In this document: positions 45,808 to 54,257 of the stretch, piece after piece | Layout: every line of letters begins with the position of its first letter | How positions within the stretch are numbered: the stretch's first letter is position 1 | Assembly: GCA_018971625.1 (NCBI GenBank) | Contig: JAGXAJ010000018.1 | Span: 1-59,208 of the forward strand | Length of the DNA: 59,208 nucleotides | Direction: 5' to 3' | Source: Pseudomonadota bacterium | GTDB taxonomy: Bacteria > Pseudomonadota > Alphaproteobacteria > Rhizobiales > Xanthobacteraceae | Program-made: the position numbers and the translations under genes | The notes under the pieces: generated by a model | What the model was told of the DNA's origin: nothing | The model's database searches: none | Seen by the model: the letters and a program-made list of their open reading frames with translations, nothing else

Positions 45808-46208
45808 GAAGCTGCCCGTAAAGAGAAGAACGGACGCAGACGCAACCGCACCGAATCAATTGAACGTGACAAGGATATTCTGTGGAAAACTTTCCCAATG
45901 TCCAGTGAGCAAGCTCGCGCTGCCCCATCCCCAGACAAAACACCGCGAAGATACGGGGTTCTTGGCCAAGGTTCTCGGCAGGCAAATCGGCCGGAAAGCC
46001 ACTCAAAAAAGGAAAGACCCGCCCGGGGGGACAACCGGACGGGTCAAGCTATATGTGGGCGCTGGGGTGGATGGGCGCTCGCGCCGAATACAGCCGTGGG
46101 AGGAGTTACCAATCCCACACTGATATGTCGCGGCAGGGTGGCAGAACGTTCAAAGCCCAAAGGACTTTTTTAATCCCGGCGGGGATTTTACCGTCGTTGA
46201 GCCATTCA
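45808..46208. other. 400-base intergenic region with a minus-strand terminator
   Basis: No gene is seen. It holds the promoter region of the TIGR03809 gene and, on the same strand, the terminator of the subtilase operon (46003-46046). No other structure seen apart from a weak AATCCC/GGGATT pair near 46170-46185. Confidence 0.5.
46003..46046 (-). terminator. Rho-independent terminator of the sigma/anti-sigma/subtilase operon
   Basis: On the minus strand GACCCGTCCGG pairs with CCGGGCGGGTC (one mismatch) around a loop of about eight bases, followed by a T-rich TTTCCTTTTTT tract. It lies about 160 bases downstream of the subtilase stop at 46209. The stem and tract make a good intrinsic terminator. 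Confidence 0.75.
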
Positions 46209-47804
46209 CTAACGCGCATCCGGCCGATCGGCCTCGCCGGCTGCCGCTTTGTCCGACGCCAATGCACGCTCGGTCGGACCATCGCGTTGTTCCACCTCTT
46301 TTTGATCCAACGGCTTTTCGGTGGGCGGCTCTGTCGCGGGGCGATCCGATGCCGCGACCGGCCGCGACGCTGCGACGGTTGCGCTGACGGCGGCATAGGC
46401 GTCGGCCTCGCCGGCGCCGAACAAATCGTCGCGGCCGGGCGCACCGAGATCGCGGGCGGTCTTGGTCAGCATCGTGCGAAGATCTTCCGGCTTCAGCGCC
46501 GGGTTACGTTCCAGCAGTAGTGCCGCGATACCGCTGACCAAAGCCGCCGAGAACGAGGTACCCGACGTCATCTGGTATTTATCGTCCGGAGCTGGCAGGA
46601 AAATATCGACGCCCGGCGCCGCCACAGCGATGTAGGAGCCGCGGTTCGATGCCGAAAACAGCCTGTCCTGCGCGTCGGTACCGCTGACTGCAATCACATC
46701 GGGATTGGCAGCCGGATACAGCGGGGCGGATTTTGCGCCGGCATTGCCGGCGGCAGCCACCATCACGATACCCCTCGCCGCGATTGCGGCAACGCCACGC
46801 TCGATCAGCGCGTCCTTGGGGCCGGCGAAGCTCATATTGATGATCTGGGCACCATGAGAGGCGGCGTAATCGAGGCTGCGCAGGATAACGAACGAGGTGC
46901 TTTCGGCGCCGTTCTGCCCCGCGGCGAAGGCGCGAATCGCCAGGATCCTCGCCGCCGGGGCACTCCCCATCAGCCGGACATGTGCGACAATCGCGCCGGC
47001 CACGCCGGTGCCATGGACATGCGGACCTTCCTTGCTGCCGAGCGCGTCCCAAGAGGCCGCAATACTGTCCGCGAATTCCGGATGCTTGACGTCTATTCCG
47101 GAATCGATCACCGCAATCGTAACGTGGGCGCCGTGGGCGAGCGTGTGAGCTTCCGGCAAGCGAAGTTTTGCCAGCGCGTATTGCGCCGGATCGCCCTCGG
47201 TCAGCGTAACCTTCTGGTCCTGCAACGCGTAGCGGTAGTTCGGCTGCACCGAGCGCACGCCGGTTTCGGTCGCAAAGTCGCGGCTCGCGCGACCGACCGA
47301 GCGGCGATCCGTGATGCGGAACAGGCCGATGGTGGCGCCGATCAACGGAACGGTCTGCGACTGCAGCCGCGCCAGACCGTGTCGCCGCGCCAGTCCGTCG
47401 GCCTGTGCCGGCGATAGCGAGCCATCGATCTCGGCCACGATTTCATTGGGAACGAAGCGCAGGTTCAGCGCGCCTTGTGCGCCGCGCCGCGGACTGTCGT
47501 GCCTGGTCTGCGCCAGTACCTTGTGGCTACTTCCGCCATCGCTGAATGAGGACAATTGATTGGAGCATCCGGCACGATCTGCGTCGCCGCAGCCGGGACC
47601 GCGCGGAAACCTCTCGACATTGGTGATCACCCTGCCCGTGATGTTCGGATTGATACGGGTGATCCGCGGCGCGATGTTGATGCTCGGCGAGCGCATCATA
47701 GTTTGCGCCTGAATCGCCTCGCCTGCACTCCAGATCAACATCACCGCGCCCGCCAGCACGGCGCCGAATGTCTTCATTCGCCGATTGGCACGATCACGGA
47801 CCAT
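46209..47804 (-). CDS. S8 family subtilisin-like serine protease, exported
   Basis: A 531-residue protein: signal peptide (RRMKTFGAVLAGAVMLIWSAGEAIQAQ cleaved after about residue 33; ATGs at 47804 and 47777 both possible), a prodomain-like region, and a subtilase domain with Asp234 (AVIDSGID), His264 (HVHGTGVAG), Asn354 oxyanion (AAGNAG) and Ser417 (GTSFSAALVSG). The C-terminal 60 residues are charged and Pro-rich. It is the last gene of an operon with an ECF sigma factor and an anti-sigma factor, so expression is probably under the control of that sigma. The substrate is unknown; cleavage of the anti-sigma factor's periplasmic part is one guess. Confidence 0.92.
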   Translation of the reverse strand: MVRDRANRRMKTFGAVLAGAVMLIWSAGEAIQAQTMMRSPSINIAPRITRINPNITGRVITNVERFPRGPGCGDADRAGCSNQLSSFSDGGSSHKVLAQTRHDSPRRGAQGALNLRFVPNEIVAEIDGSLSPAQADGLARRHGLARLQSQTVPLIGATIGLFRITDRRSVGRASRDFATETGVRSVQPNYRYALQDQKVTLTEGDPAQYALAKLRLPEAHTLAHGAHVTIAVIDSGIDVKHPEFADSIAASWDALGSKEGPHVHGTGVAGAIVAHVRLMGSAPAARILAIRAFAAGQNGAESTSFVILRSLDYAASHGAQIINMSFAGPKDALIERGVAAIAARGIVMVAAAGNAGAKSAPLYPAANPDVIAVSGTDAQDRLFSASNRGSYIAVAAPGVDIFLPAPDDKYQMTSGTSFSAALVSGIAALLLERNPALKPEDLRTMLTKTARDLGAPGRDDLFGAGEADAYAAVSATVAASRPVAASDRPATEPPTEKPLDQKEVEQRDGPTERALASDKAAAGEADRPDAR

Positions 47805-47853
47805 GAGACCTCGGTATCAAGCTGGCCAAAGGCATCAGTGAGAGATGCGCGGC

Positions 47854-48546
47854 CTACGGGGCGGCAACCGCGAGATTGACGATCTTCTCGCTCTTCAGCC
47901 GGTTCATCAGGCCGGTGACATCATCCTTCGACATCGCGCGATTGCCGAACTGCAACCGAAACATGTCGCCATGGGCATCGATGATCGACGCCTGATAGGT
48001 CGCGAGCAGCTTCGTGATGTCGGAGACACGGGCATCCGGTGCAAACCGCACCAGCGCGCGCGGCGCCTCCGGAGCCAATGACCGGGTGACAGGCGCGTCC
48101 GTGCTGAGCGAGGCGGTTTGAAATGTCCCGGACTGCTCGTTCTTGACCAGAACCGCGCCGATCACGCCAGCCTGCAGCACGAGCGCCAATCCGCCGAGAC
48201 TGGCCGACCAGGCCAGCGTACGTGGAGAAAGGCCGGCAAAAAATCCGGAGATTCCAGCGGAAATCCTGCTCGAGATCGATGGCTTGCGCGCCGGCTCGCT
48301 ATCGATGGCAGCGAACAGCTTCGTCATTGCGTGCGCCGACGGCGTGCCGAGGCTTTCGTTGAGGCTGATGGTCGCGGTGTACTCTTCCCTTATCGCGGCA
48401 TATTGTCTGGCAAGTTGGGCATCGCGGGCCAGGGCTTCTTCGACCCGCTTCGCGTCGCGGGCGGCCAGCGTGCCAGCCGCATGCCACGGCAGCAGCATTT
48501 CGATTTCACTGGGCTCTTGCTCCAGCGTTTTCTTCATTGCCATCAT
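47854..48546 (-). CDS. Anti-sigma factor, single-pass membrane protein
   Basis: A 230-residue protein whose cytoplasmic N-terminus (MLLPWHAAGTLAARDAKRVE) has the helical pattern of anti-sigma domains, though without zinc-binding HxxxCxxC. One membrane segment lies near residues 110-134 (TLAWSASLGGLALVLQAGVI), and a periplasmic domain of about 85 residues follows (VTRSLAPEAPRALVRFAPD). Its start overlaps the sigma gene stop by four bases. It likely inactivates that sigma until a periplasmic signal is received. Confidence 0.85.
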   Translation of the reverse strand: MMAMKKTLEQEPSEIEMLLPWHAAGTLAARDAKRVEEALARDAQLARQYAAIREEYTATISLNESLGTPSAHAMTKLFAAIDSEPARKPSISSRISAGISGFFAGLSPRTLAWSASLGGLALVLQAGVIGAVLVKNEQSGTFQTASLSTDAPVTRSLAPEAPRALVRFAPDARVSDITKLLATYQASIIDAHGDMFRLQFGNRAMSKDDVTGLMNRLKSEKIVNLAVAAP

Positions 48547-49112
48547 GGCCAGCCTCGTTCCACGCCGGCTGCCTTGAGCAGTTCGGCAAGTTTCTTGCGT
48601 GCATAAAACAAGCGCGTCTTGACAGTGTTTTCCGGAATGCCGACGATTTCAGCCACCTCTTCCACGGACTTCTCGTGGTAGTAGACGAGATCGACGATCT
48701 CCCGATGCTCCGGCGAAAGTGCGCTCAGACAGTTGCGCAACGCTTGACTGGTATCCTTTTTCTGCACCGACACTTCTGGATCGTCGGAGGCATCCTCGAT
48801 CGCATTGGCGGCTTCATCATCCAGTTCAACATCCTTCCGACGCCGGAGCGCGGAAAGAGCCTTGAATCGCGTAATGGCCAACAGCCACGTAGAAACCGCG
48901 GATCGGCCCTCGAATTTGCCGGCCTGGCGCCACACATCGAGAAACACTTCGCTGATGAGATCTTCCGCAACCTGCTCGTCCCGCACAAGTCGAACACCGA
49001 AGCGGAACACCCTGACATGGTGCCTGCCGTACAGCACCTGCATGGCGAGCCGGTCGCCTTGGGCAATCCGAGCGATCAGGACCTCATCCGAAGCCGCCTG
49101 CGTCGCACTCAA
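48543..49112 (-). CDS. ECF RNA polymerase sigma factor
   Basis: A 189-residue sigma factor: region 2 (LYGRHHVRVFRFGVRLVRDE and DLISEVFLDVWRQAGKFEGR), and region 4 (LSALSPEHREIVDLVYYHEK, then ENTVKTRLFYARKKLAELLK). It is the first gene of the sigma / anti-sigma / subtilase operon, translationally coupled to the anti-sigma gene. Such units are usually autoregulated; I could not find a repeated promoter motif to prove this. Stimulus unknown. Confidence 0.95.
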   Translation of the reverse strand: MSATQAASDEVLIARIAQGDRLAMQVLYGRHHVRVFRFGVRLVRDEQVAEDLISEVFLDVWRQAGKFEGRSAVSTWLLAITRFKALSALRRRKDVELDDEAANAIEDASDDPEVSVQKKDTSQALRNCLSALSPEHREIVDLVYYHEKSVEEVAEIVGIPENTVKTRLFYARKKLAELLKAAGVERGWP

Positions 49113-49547
49113 TGGCCGTCTCGCAAGGTTGGTCGGGCCGAGATGCTGGCTGGTTCGACGAAAAAGCCAAGATTCTGTAATTTATCCCGCAGTGTCATTT
49201 ATGATGTACCGCACATAGCAAATAAAAAAGTGCCCGGGCACTCGGCGCCGATCCAGGTTACGATCTTGGTATCATAATACAGCGATACTTTCTTGCGCAC
49301 CCTCGCTGGGTCGCAGATGACCTTAGCAAGGTCCGGCCCATAGCACAGATTTCGTTCTTCTACCGTCGGAACGAACGGTTCGGGCCGGCTCCCCGGCCTC
49401 CCCTTACAGGACTCGGTTCCCGCAATATTCCATTGCGAAATAAGGGAAATTACGGAGACGGCAGCGCGGAATTCGCCGGCAAAAGATACCAAACCTAAAG
49501 GCTTTCCCTCGTAGATTTTTGGACCTGGTTCCACCAACGGCAAAGCC
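49113..49547. other. 435-base region between divergent sigma factor and diguanylate cyclase genes
   Basis: No gene supported. It must contain both promoters. GGAAC pentamers occur on the minus strand near 49409 and 49529, resembling ECF -35 elements, but no convincing -10 follows at the right spacing. Confidence 0.4.
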
Positions 49548-50696
49548 ATGGGCACCGCTGCGTCCGCGCTTCTCGATCCGATAGCGGCTGAACTGGAAGT
49601 CGTGGGCCGCCCGCGCACGGCCACGGAACTTTTGCGCCGGGCCAGGCAGCGCCGGCAAATCCAGGGGATGATCGGCATCAGCTATGTCATCGATGCCCTC
49701 ATCCTGCTGATCTACAGCAAGGCCGGCACCATACCAGCGTTCATTGGGCCTTCGTTCGCCGCCACCGGCCTGTTCACCGTCGCCTGCAATATCGCGCTGT
49801 CGGAAACCGGCGTCACCGAACGCTTCAAGGATCACTATTTCATCGCGCCGCAATCGATCGTCGGCATGGCGGTCGCGCTAGCCTTCACCTACATCGCGCC
49901 ACAGGTCGGCGTAGTGTTCCTTTGCACGCTGTTCATCATCTTCAATTTCGCCTCGCTGCGCTCGACGCCGCGGCAGGCGGCTGCGGTCTGGACCGCGATG
50001 ACGCTCGGCCTCGCCGGGCTATTCATGCTGACCGACAAACCGATCTCGATACCGCATGCCACCGAACTGGAGCGCTTCGCCACGATGTTGGTGTTTGCGC
50101 TGGCGATCGGTCGATGCATGTTCCTCGGGATGTTTTCCAGCACGATGCGTCGGTCGCTCTACAACAGCGGCCTCAAGCTCAAGGAAGCCTATCGGCGCAT
50201 CGAAGAACTCGCCGAACTCGACGAACTGACGGGTTCCTATAATCGCCGCTGCATCATGCGGATGCTGGATGAAGAGATTGCCAGCGCTCGCAGGCTCAAG
50301 ACAGCCTGCTCGATCGCGTTGATCGATCTCGACTGGTTCAAGCGCATCAACGATACCTACGGCCATCCGACCGGCGATGAAGTGCTGCGGACGTTTGCCA
50401 TCACCACCTTCGCCAATATTCGCACCATCGACAGGTTCGGCCGTTACGGCGGCGAGGAATTCTTGCTGGTGATGCCGGACACGCCGAACGACGGCGCCGC
50501 CAGGATTCTCGAACGGCTGCGCTTGATCATTTCCGGCCTCGACTGGAGCGCATTCTCGTCCGGCATGCAGTTGACGATTTCAGCCGGCCTTACCACGCTG
50601 CGCCCGGACGAAACGCCGGACACGCTTCTCGCGCGCGCCGACGGCGCGCTTTATTCAGCCAAGGCGCGGGGACGTAATCAAATCGCGTGTGCGTAA
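49548..50696 (+). CDS. Membrane-bound diguanylate cyclase
   Basis: A 382-residue protein. Residues of about 40-195 hold five or six membrane segments. The C-terminal GGDEF domain starts at LDELTGSYNRR, with metal-binding IDLDWFKRINDTYGH and the active-site GGEEF at 301-305. An inhibitory-site RxxD (RTID, 292-295) lies exactly five residues before it, so product inhibition by cyclic di-GMP is expected. No sensing domain besides the membrane part. It is followed within 72 bases by a DUF2336 gene on the same strand. Confidence 0.95.
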   Translation: MGTAASALLDPIAAELEVVGRPRTATELLRRARQRRQIQGMIGISYVIDALILLIYSKAGTIPAFIGPSFAATGLFTVACNIALSETGVTERFKDHYFIAPQSIVGMAVALAFTYIAPQVGVVFLCTLFIIFNFASLRSTPRQAAAVWTAMTLGLAGLFMLTDKPISIPHATELERFATMLVFALAIGRCMFLGMFSSTMRRSLYNSGLKLKEAYRRIEELAELDELTGSYNRRCIMRMLDEEIASARRLKTACSIALIDLDWFKRINDTYGHPTGDEVLRTFAITTFANIRTIDRFGRYGGEEFLLVMPDTPNDGAARILERLRLIISGLDWSAFSSGMQLTISAGLTTLRPDETPDTLLARADGALYSAKARGRNQIACA

Positions 50697-50768
50697 CTTT
50701 ACCATTTCCATCCCGGCGACGGAGAAACCGTCACGGGCCTACATATCAGAATGCTCCAGGATAGAGTC

Positions 50769-51890
50769 ATGAATTCAAAAGTCGCTATTGCCAGTCCCGA
50801 CAATCTGCTCGATGAGTTGCAGACCACGCTTACGCACGGCACCGTCGCGCGCCGGGTCGAGACGCTGCGTCGGGTGACCGATCTCTTCATCAACGGGGCG
50901 GTGGATTATTCAGACGAACAGATCGAGCTGTTTGACGACGTATTCCAGTGCCTGATCCACCAGATCGAGAGTTCGGCAAAAGCGTTACTCTCCAACCGAC
51001 TCGCTCCGATTCCTACCGCGCCGCCGCTAACTGTTCGCGCGCTGGCGCTGGACGATCTGATCGAGGTTGCGGCTCCCGTATTGTCGCTGTCGGAAAGGCT
51101 AGACGACGACGCGCTGATCGAGACGGCGCGCACCAAGAGCCAGGCGCATTTGATGGCGATCTCGACGCGCAAGGTGCTCAGTGGCGCGGTGACCGACGTG
51201 CTGGTGCTGCGCGGCGACGACGAGGTGGTGCAGAACACCGTCAACAACCCGGGCGCCGAATTCTCCGAGCGTGGCTTCACCCGGCTGGTCAACCGCGCCG
51301 AGGGCGACGATGATCTCGCGACCTGCGTCGGCCTGCGCCCGAATATGCCGCGGCATCTCTATCTGAAACTCCTCGCCAAGGCATCGGAAACGGTGCGTGC
51401 TCGCCTCGAAGCAGCGCACCCGCGGCAGGCCGACGAGGTACCGGTCGCCGTGCGCGAAGCAGCAAAGCTCGCGCGCTCGGCGCCGTCGGCCATCAGCGAG
51501 AAAACCGCCGTTGCACATGCGCTGGTCAAATCCCTTTATGAGGACGGCCGGCTCAGCGAACATCAGGTCGAGACATTCGCCAAGGCCGGCAAGTTCGACG
51601 AAGCCAACGCTGCGATCGCAGCGCTCGCCAATGTCACGGTGACGATCGCGGAAAACATGATGATCGAAACCCGCGCCGAGGGCGTGATGATCCTGGCCAA
51701 AGTCGCGGGCATGTCGTGGTCGACCGTCAGGGCGATCATCAACATGCGCGACGATCTCTCAGGAATGGATCCCACCGATCTGCAGGCCTGCAAGGCTACC
51801 TATGAACGACTGCGGCCCTCGACCGCGCAACAGGTGCTGCGCTTCCACCGCATGCAGCAGACGACGTCGGAGAATCTCGGTTCTGATTGA
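50769..51890 (+). CDS. DUF2336 domain protein
   Basis: A 373-residue, all-helical cytoplasmic protein starting at ATG 50769. It has the DUF2336 pattern: VETLRRVTDLFINGAVDYS and FDDVFQCLIHQIES at the N-terminus, a central LALDDLIEVAAPVLS and FSERGFTRLVNRAEG, and helices to the end. The family's function is unknown. Its position right after a diguanylate cyclase hints at a link to cyclic di-GMP signalling, as inference. Its last three codons and stop fall inside dispersed repeat copy 3. Confidence 0.88.
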   Translation: MNSKVAIASPDNLLDELQTTLTHGTVARRVETLRRVTDLFINGAVDYSDEQIELFDDVFQCLIHQIESSAKALLSNRLAPIPTAPPLTVRALALDDLIEVAAPVLSLSERLDDDALIETARTKSQAHLMAISTRKVLSGAVTDVLVLRGDDEVVQNTVNNPGAEFSERGFTRLVNRAEGDDDLATCVGLRPNMPRHLYLKLLAKASETVRARLEAAHPRQADEVPVAVREAAKLARSAPSAISEKTAVAHALVKSLYEDGRLSEHQVETFAKAGKFDEANAAIAALANVTVTIAENMMIETRAEGVMILAKVAGMSWSTVRAIINMRDDLSGMDPTDLQACKATYERLRPSTAQQVLRFHRMQQTTSENLGSD

Positions 51891-51957
51891 AATAGGGCCG
51901 GTTTTCGTTTTGACGCGTTTTCTTGACGCGAGCCTGAATCCACTTCGCTAAGCGCTG
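51880..51957 (-). repeat. Dispersed structured repeat, copy 3 (inverted, between two convergent genes)
   Basis: The minus strand shows AGCGAAGTGGATTCAGG, then GCGTCAAGAAAACGCGTCAA, as in copies 1 and 2, and further on ATCAGAACCGA as in copy 1. The outer left arm of the stem has diverged. It spans the gap between the DUF2336 stop and the convergent nrsF stop, including the DUF2336 stop codon. Confidence 0.75.
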
Positions 51958-51965
51958 TGTTATTC

Positions 51966-52604
51966 CTAGAATCGAAGAACCCGCGATCCCGCCAGTGCGC
52001 CGATTGCGGCGACCAATGCGGTCGCGATGCCGTACCAGGTCGCAACGAACAACGGGGAATCGTCGGTGCAGTGCGACGCGTAGAGCGTGGCCGCCAGCCC
52101 CGCCGAAAGCAGGCCGGCAATGGCACCGGTGACAGCCGGCCGCACCGGTGCCCCGTGACGAAGGCCGACCAACGCCCCGGCCAGCAGCGGCAGTGAAAAC
52201 AGCGTGATCGCCAGCATGCAGACGCGCGAATTGTGGCCGACCAAACGCGCCATCATCGGCAACCGCTGTGGCACCATCATCTCGCCGCCGATCCCGATGG
52301 CCAGGATACCGGCTGGAACAAGCAACAACAGCGCCCAGCCGCGCAGCAACGCTTCCGGCCGGGACAAATGCAGGCTGACCACAATCGCCGCGATCGCCAG
52401 CGCGAGCGTCACCGCAAACTTCAGATCGAAGAACGGATTGCGCATCGCGATCATCACGTCGGGGCGAATGCCCAGCGTCATGAAGAACATCAGGATCGAT
52501 ACTGGCGCTGCGGCAACCAGCGCCAGCGCAAGCATAAATCCGACCGGGCGGGTGCGCTGCGTATTGTCAGCGGCAAGCGTCCGAATGAGTTGATCGGTTT
52601 CCAT
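51966..52604 (-). CDS. NrsF/DUF1109 family membrane anti-sigma factor
   Basis: A 212-residue protein with six membrane segments and a short N-terminus (METDQLIRTLAADNTQRTRP). It matches NrsF/DUF1109, the negative regulator of SigF-type ECF sigma factors in Caulobacter and relatives, where two cysteines sense metal or redox stress. Here cysteines are visible in NSRVCMLAITL and YASHCTDD. The start lies two bases after the sigma gene stop, so they are coupled. Expected at the inner membrane. Confidence 0.9.
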   Translation of the reverse strand: METDQLIRTLAADNTQRTRPVGFMLALALVAAAPVSILMFFMTLGIRPDVMIAMRNPFFDLKFAVTLALAIAAIVVSLHLSRPEALLRGWALLLLVPAGILAIGIGGEMMVPQRLPMMARLVGHNSRVCMLAITLFSLPLLAGALVGLRHGAPVRPAVTGAIAGLLSAGLAATLYASHCTDDSPLFVATWYGIATALVAAIGALAGSRVLRF

Positions 52605-52606
52605 TG

Positions 52607-53167
52607 TTATTGTTCCCGCAGTTTGGCGGTGAGCCGGGCAAGCCCGCGATGCAGCGCCACGCGCACCGCGCCTTCGCTCATCGAAAATCTCGTCGCGGTA
52701 TCCCGGATCGAGGCGCTGTCGACGGCAATCGACTGGAGGACCTCGCGCTGCCGTGCCGGCAGCGACTGCAACTGCGCCGCGACTTCGCTTGCCGGCGCGG
52801 TCTCGGCTACGGGTTCGCTTGGAATCATCTCGGCGAAATCGTCGATATTGACGAAACTTCGCCGGCCGCGGCGGCGCAACGCATCGATCAGCTTGTTGCG
52901 CGCGATCGCCAACAACCAAGGCGTGAACGGTGCGTCGGTCTTCCAAGTATGCCGTTTCAGATGCACCGCGAGCAAGATATCCTGCACAATATCCTCGGAT
53001 TGGTCGACCGGTTGTCCGGCCCGCGCCAGACCGCGTCGCGCTGCCGCTCTCAACACCGGTGTAACGGACTTGAGCAGCCGATGATACGCTGCACTATCGC
53101 CTGAAATGGCCCGCCGCATCAGGCCCGTCCATTCGTCTTCACGTTCGCGCACAAGCGCTCCCCACAC
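52607..53167 (-). CDS. ECF sigma factor of the SigF/NrsF type
   Basis: A 186-residue sigma factor: region 2 (DSAAYHRLLKSVTPVLRAAA, then QSEDIVQDILLAVHLKRHTW), region 4 (LQSLPARQREVLQSIAVDS and SEGAVRVALHRGLARL). It is coupled to nrsF two bases downstream. In Caulobacter the homologous pair responds to heavy metals or oxidants. A GTG at 53167 is used as start; an inner start is possible. An inverted repeat lies about 30-65 bases upstream. Confidence 0.93.
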   Translation of the reverse strand: MWGALVREREDEWTGLMRRAISGDSAAYHRLLKSVTPVLRAAARRGLARAGQPVDQSEDIVQDILLAVHLKRHTWKTDAPFTPWLLAIARNKLIDALRRRGRRSFVNIDDFAEMIPSEPVAETAPASEVAAQLQSLPARQREVLQSIAVDSASIRDTATRFSMSEGAVRVALHRGLARLTAKLREQ

Positions 53168-53476
53168 TGCAATTCGGCCGATCTTTCAATTTGTTACGTC
53201 GGAGATGCTGTTCACGGGATCGTGATCTCCGACGGCGTCGACACCCGAAAAAATCGCGACCGCGATCATACCGCTTGCCTGGGCTATTACCACCGATGGA
53301 TCCGGCTGACATCCGCGAAGACGTGGCGCCGGATTTCTGCCGGTGGAGTTGCACGTGACAGAAACGATCGCCTAGTTTTCGCCCGGTCTCGCCCGAAGAT
53401 TCCCTTTTTCCGCCGTGCTGCGGACATGCCACTGGGTCTCATTTCCGTCGGGGAGGCAAATGGGGAGATTGCCAAA
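53168..53476. promoter_or_regulatory. Divergent promoter region with an inverted repeat
   Basis: Between the sigF-like gene and the small secreted protein gene. CGTCGGAGAT (53197-53206) and ATCTCCGACG (53225-53234) form a perfect 10-base inverted repeat with 18 bases between them, 30-67 bases upstream of the sigma start. It could be an operator or hairpin. GTAAC on the minus strand (53196-53192) fits known SigF-type -35 GTAACC only partially. The rest shows nothing. Confidence 0.5.
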
Positions 53477-54109
53477 ATGACCATCAAAGCCAGCATGCGC
53501 GCGGCGTTGATACTCGCGACCGGAATCTGGATCTGCTTGAGCGGAGCGTCTCAAGCTGCAACCGCTACGGACAATTCGACCGCTGTGACGGTTACCAAAC
53601 ACGGCTCGCATCATCTGAAAAAATACGCGCATCACAAGCCGAGCAAGGTCGCGGATACGACCGCCGATGACAAAAAAGCGACCGCAGATTCCGACAATCC
53701 CACAACCGTCCAATCCTCCCGGATGCCGGCCTCGGTCGCTAACGCCAACGCGCAATTGCCGTCCTTCCCCGACACGCCGGCCGGCAGCGCCAGGGCGATG
53801 ACGGATCGCGCCAACAACATGCTTCAGGCCACACCCGATGACGCGCAGGCCGCGGCCGCTGAGCCGGTCGTTGCAGCCGATCAACTCAACGACGTTGACC
53901 GCGCGTTGCACGAAGGCGCACCCACGGCTGCCCCGGTGATGCTGGCCTCAGCCGATGCGCCCGCTGTGGTCGCAAGTCCGCCTGCCGCGGCCGCCAGCCC
54001 CGGCAGCCAAAGCTCCATCTGGGATCAGACCTCGCTGATCGGCAAGATCTTCATCGGTTTCGGCGCGCTGCTGACGATGGCCTCCGCCGCGCGGATGTTC
54101 ATGGCGTAA
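53477..54109 (+). CDS. Exported hypothetical protein with C-terminal membrane segment
   Basis: A 210-residue protein from ATG 53477. Signal peptide at residues 5-27 (RAALILATGIWICLSGASQAA), then a low-complexity polar region (Lys/His-rich, then Thr/Ala/Pro-rich), and a hydrophobic C-terminus (IGKIFIGFGALLTMASAARMF) that would re-anchor it. No domain is recognised. It is divergent from the SigF/NrsF pair. Function unknown. Confidence 0.75.
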   Translation: MTIKASMRAALILATGIWICLSGASQAATATDNSTAVTVTKHGSHHLKKYAHHKPSKVADTTADDKKATADSDNPTTVQSSRMPASVANANAQLPSFPDTPAGSARAMTDRANNMLQATPDDAQAAAAEPVVAADQLNDVDRALHEGAPTAAPVMLASADAPAVVASPPAAAASPGSQSSIWDQTSLIGKIFIGFGALLTMASAARMFMA

Positions 54110-54116
54110 AGGCAGA

Positions 54117-54147
54117 TGTCCCGGACGCTGCAAATGCGTCCGGGACA
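54117..54147 (+). terminator. Perfect 12-base hairpin after the secreted-protein gene
   Basis: TGTCCCGGACGC and GCGTCCGGGACA pair around a 7-base loop, seven bases after the stop codon at 54109. No T-tract follows, so it may be a weak terminator, a transcript-stabilising hairpin or a REP-like element. Confidence 0.65.
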
Positions 54148-54257
54148 AGCCCATTCAAGCCCACGAGCCGCAAGTCGTGTCCGCTTCAAGTCGTGCTACT
54201 TGAACCCGATCCCGGCAGAGGGCACATTGCCCGCAAGCAACAACCGCGGGATCAGGC

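Noticed and set aside
49113..49547. GGAAC-type ECF promoter for the sigma gene
   Set aside because: No matching -10 element at 16-17 bases from either GGAAC.
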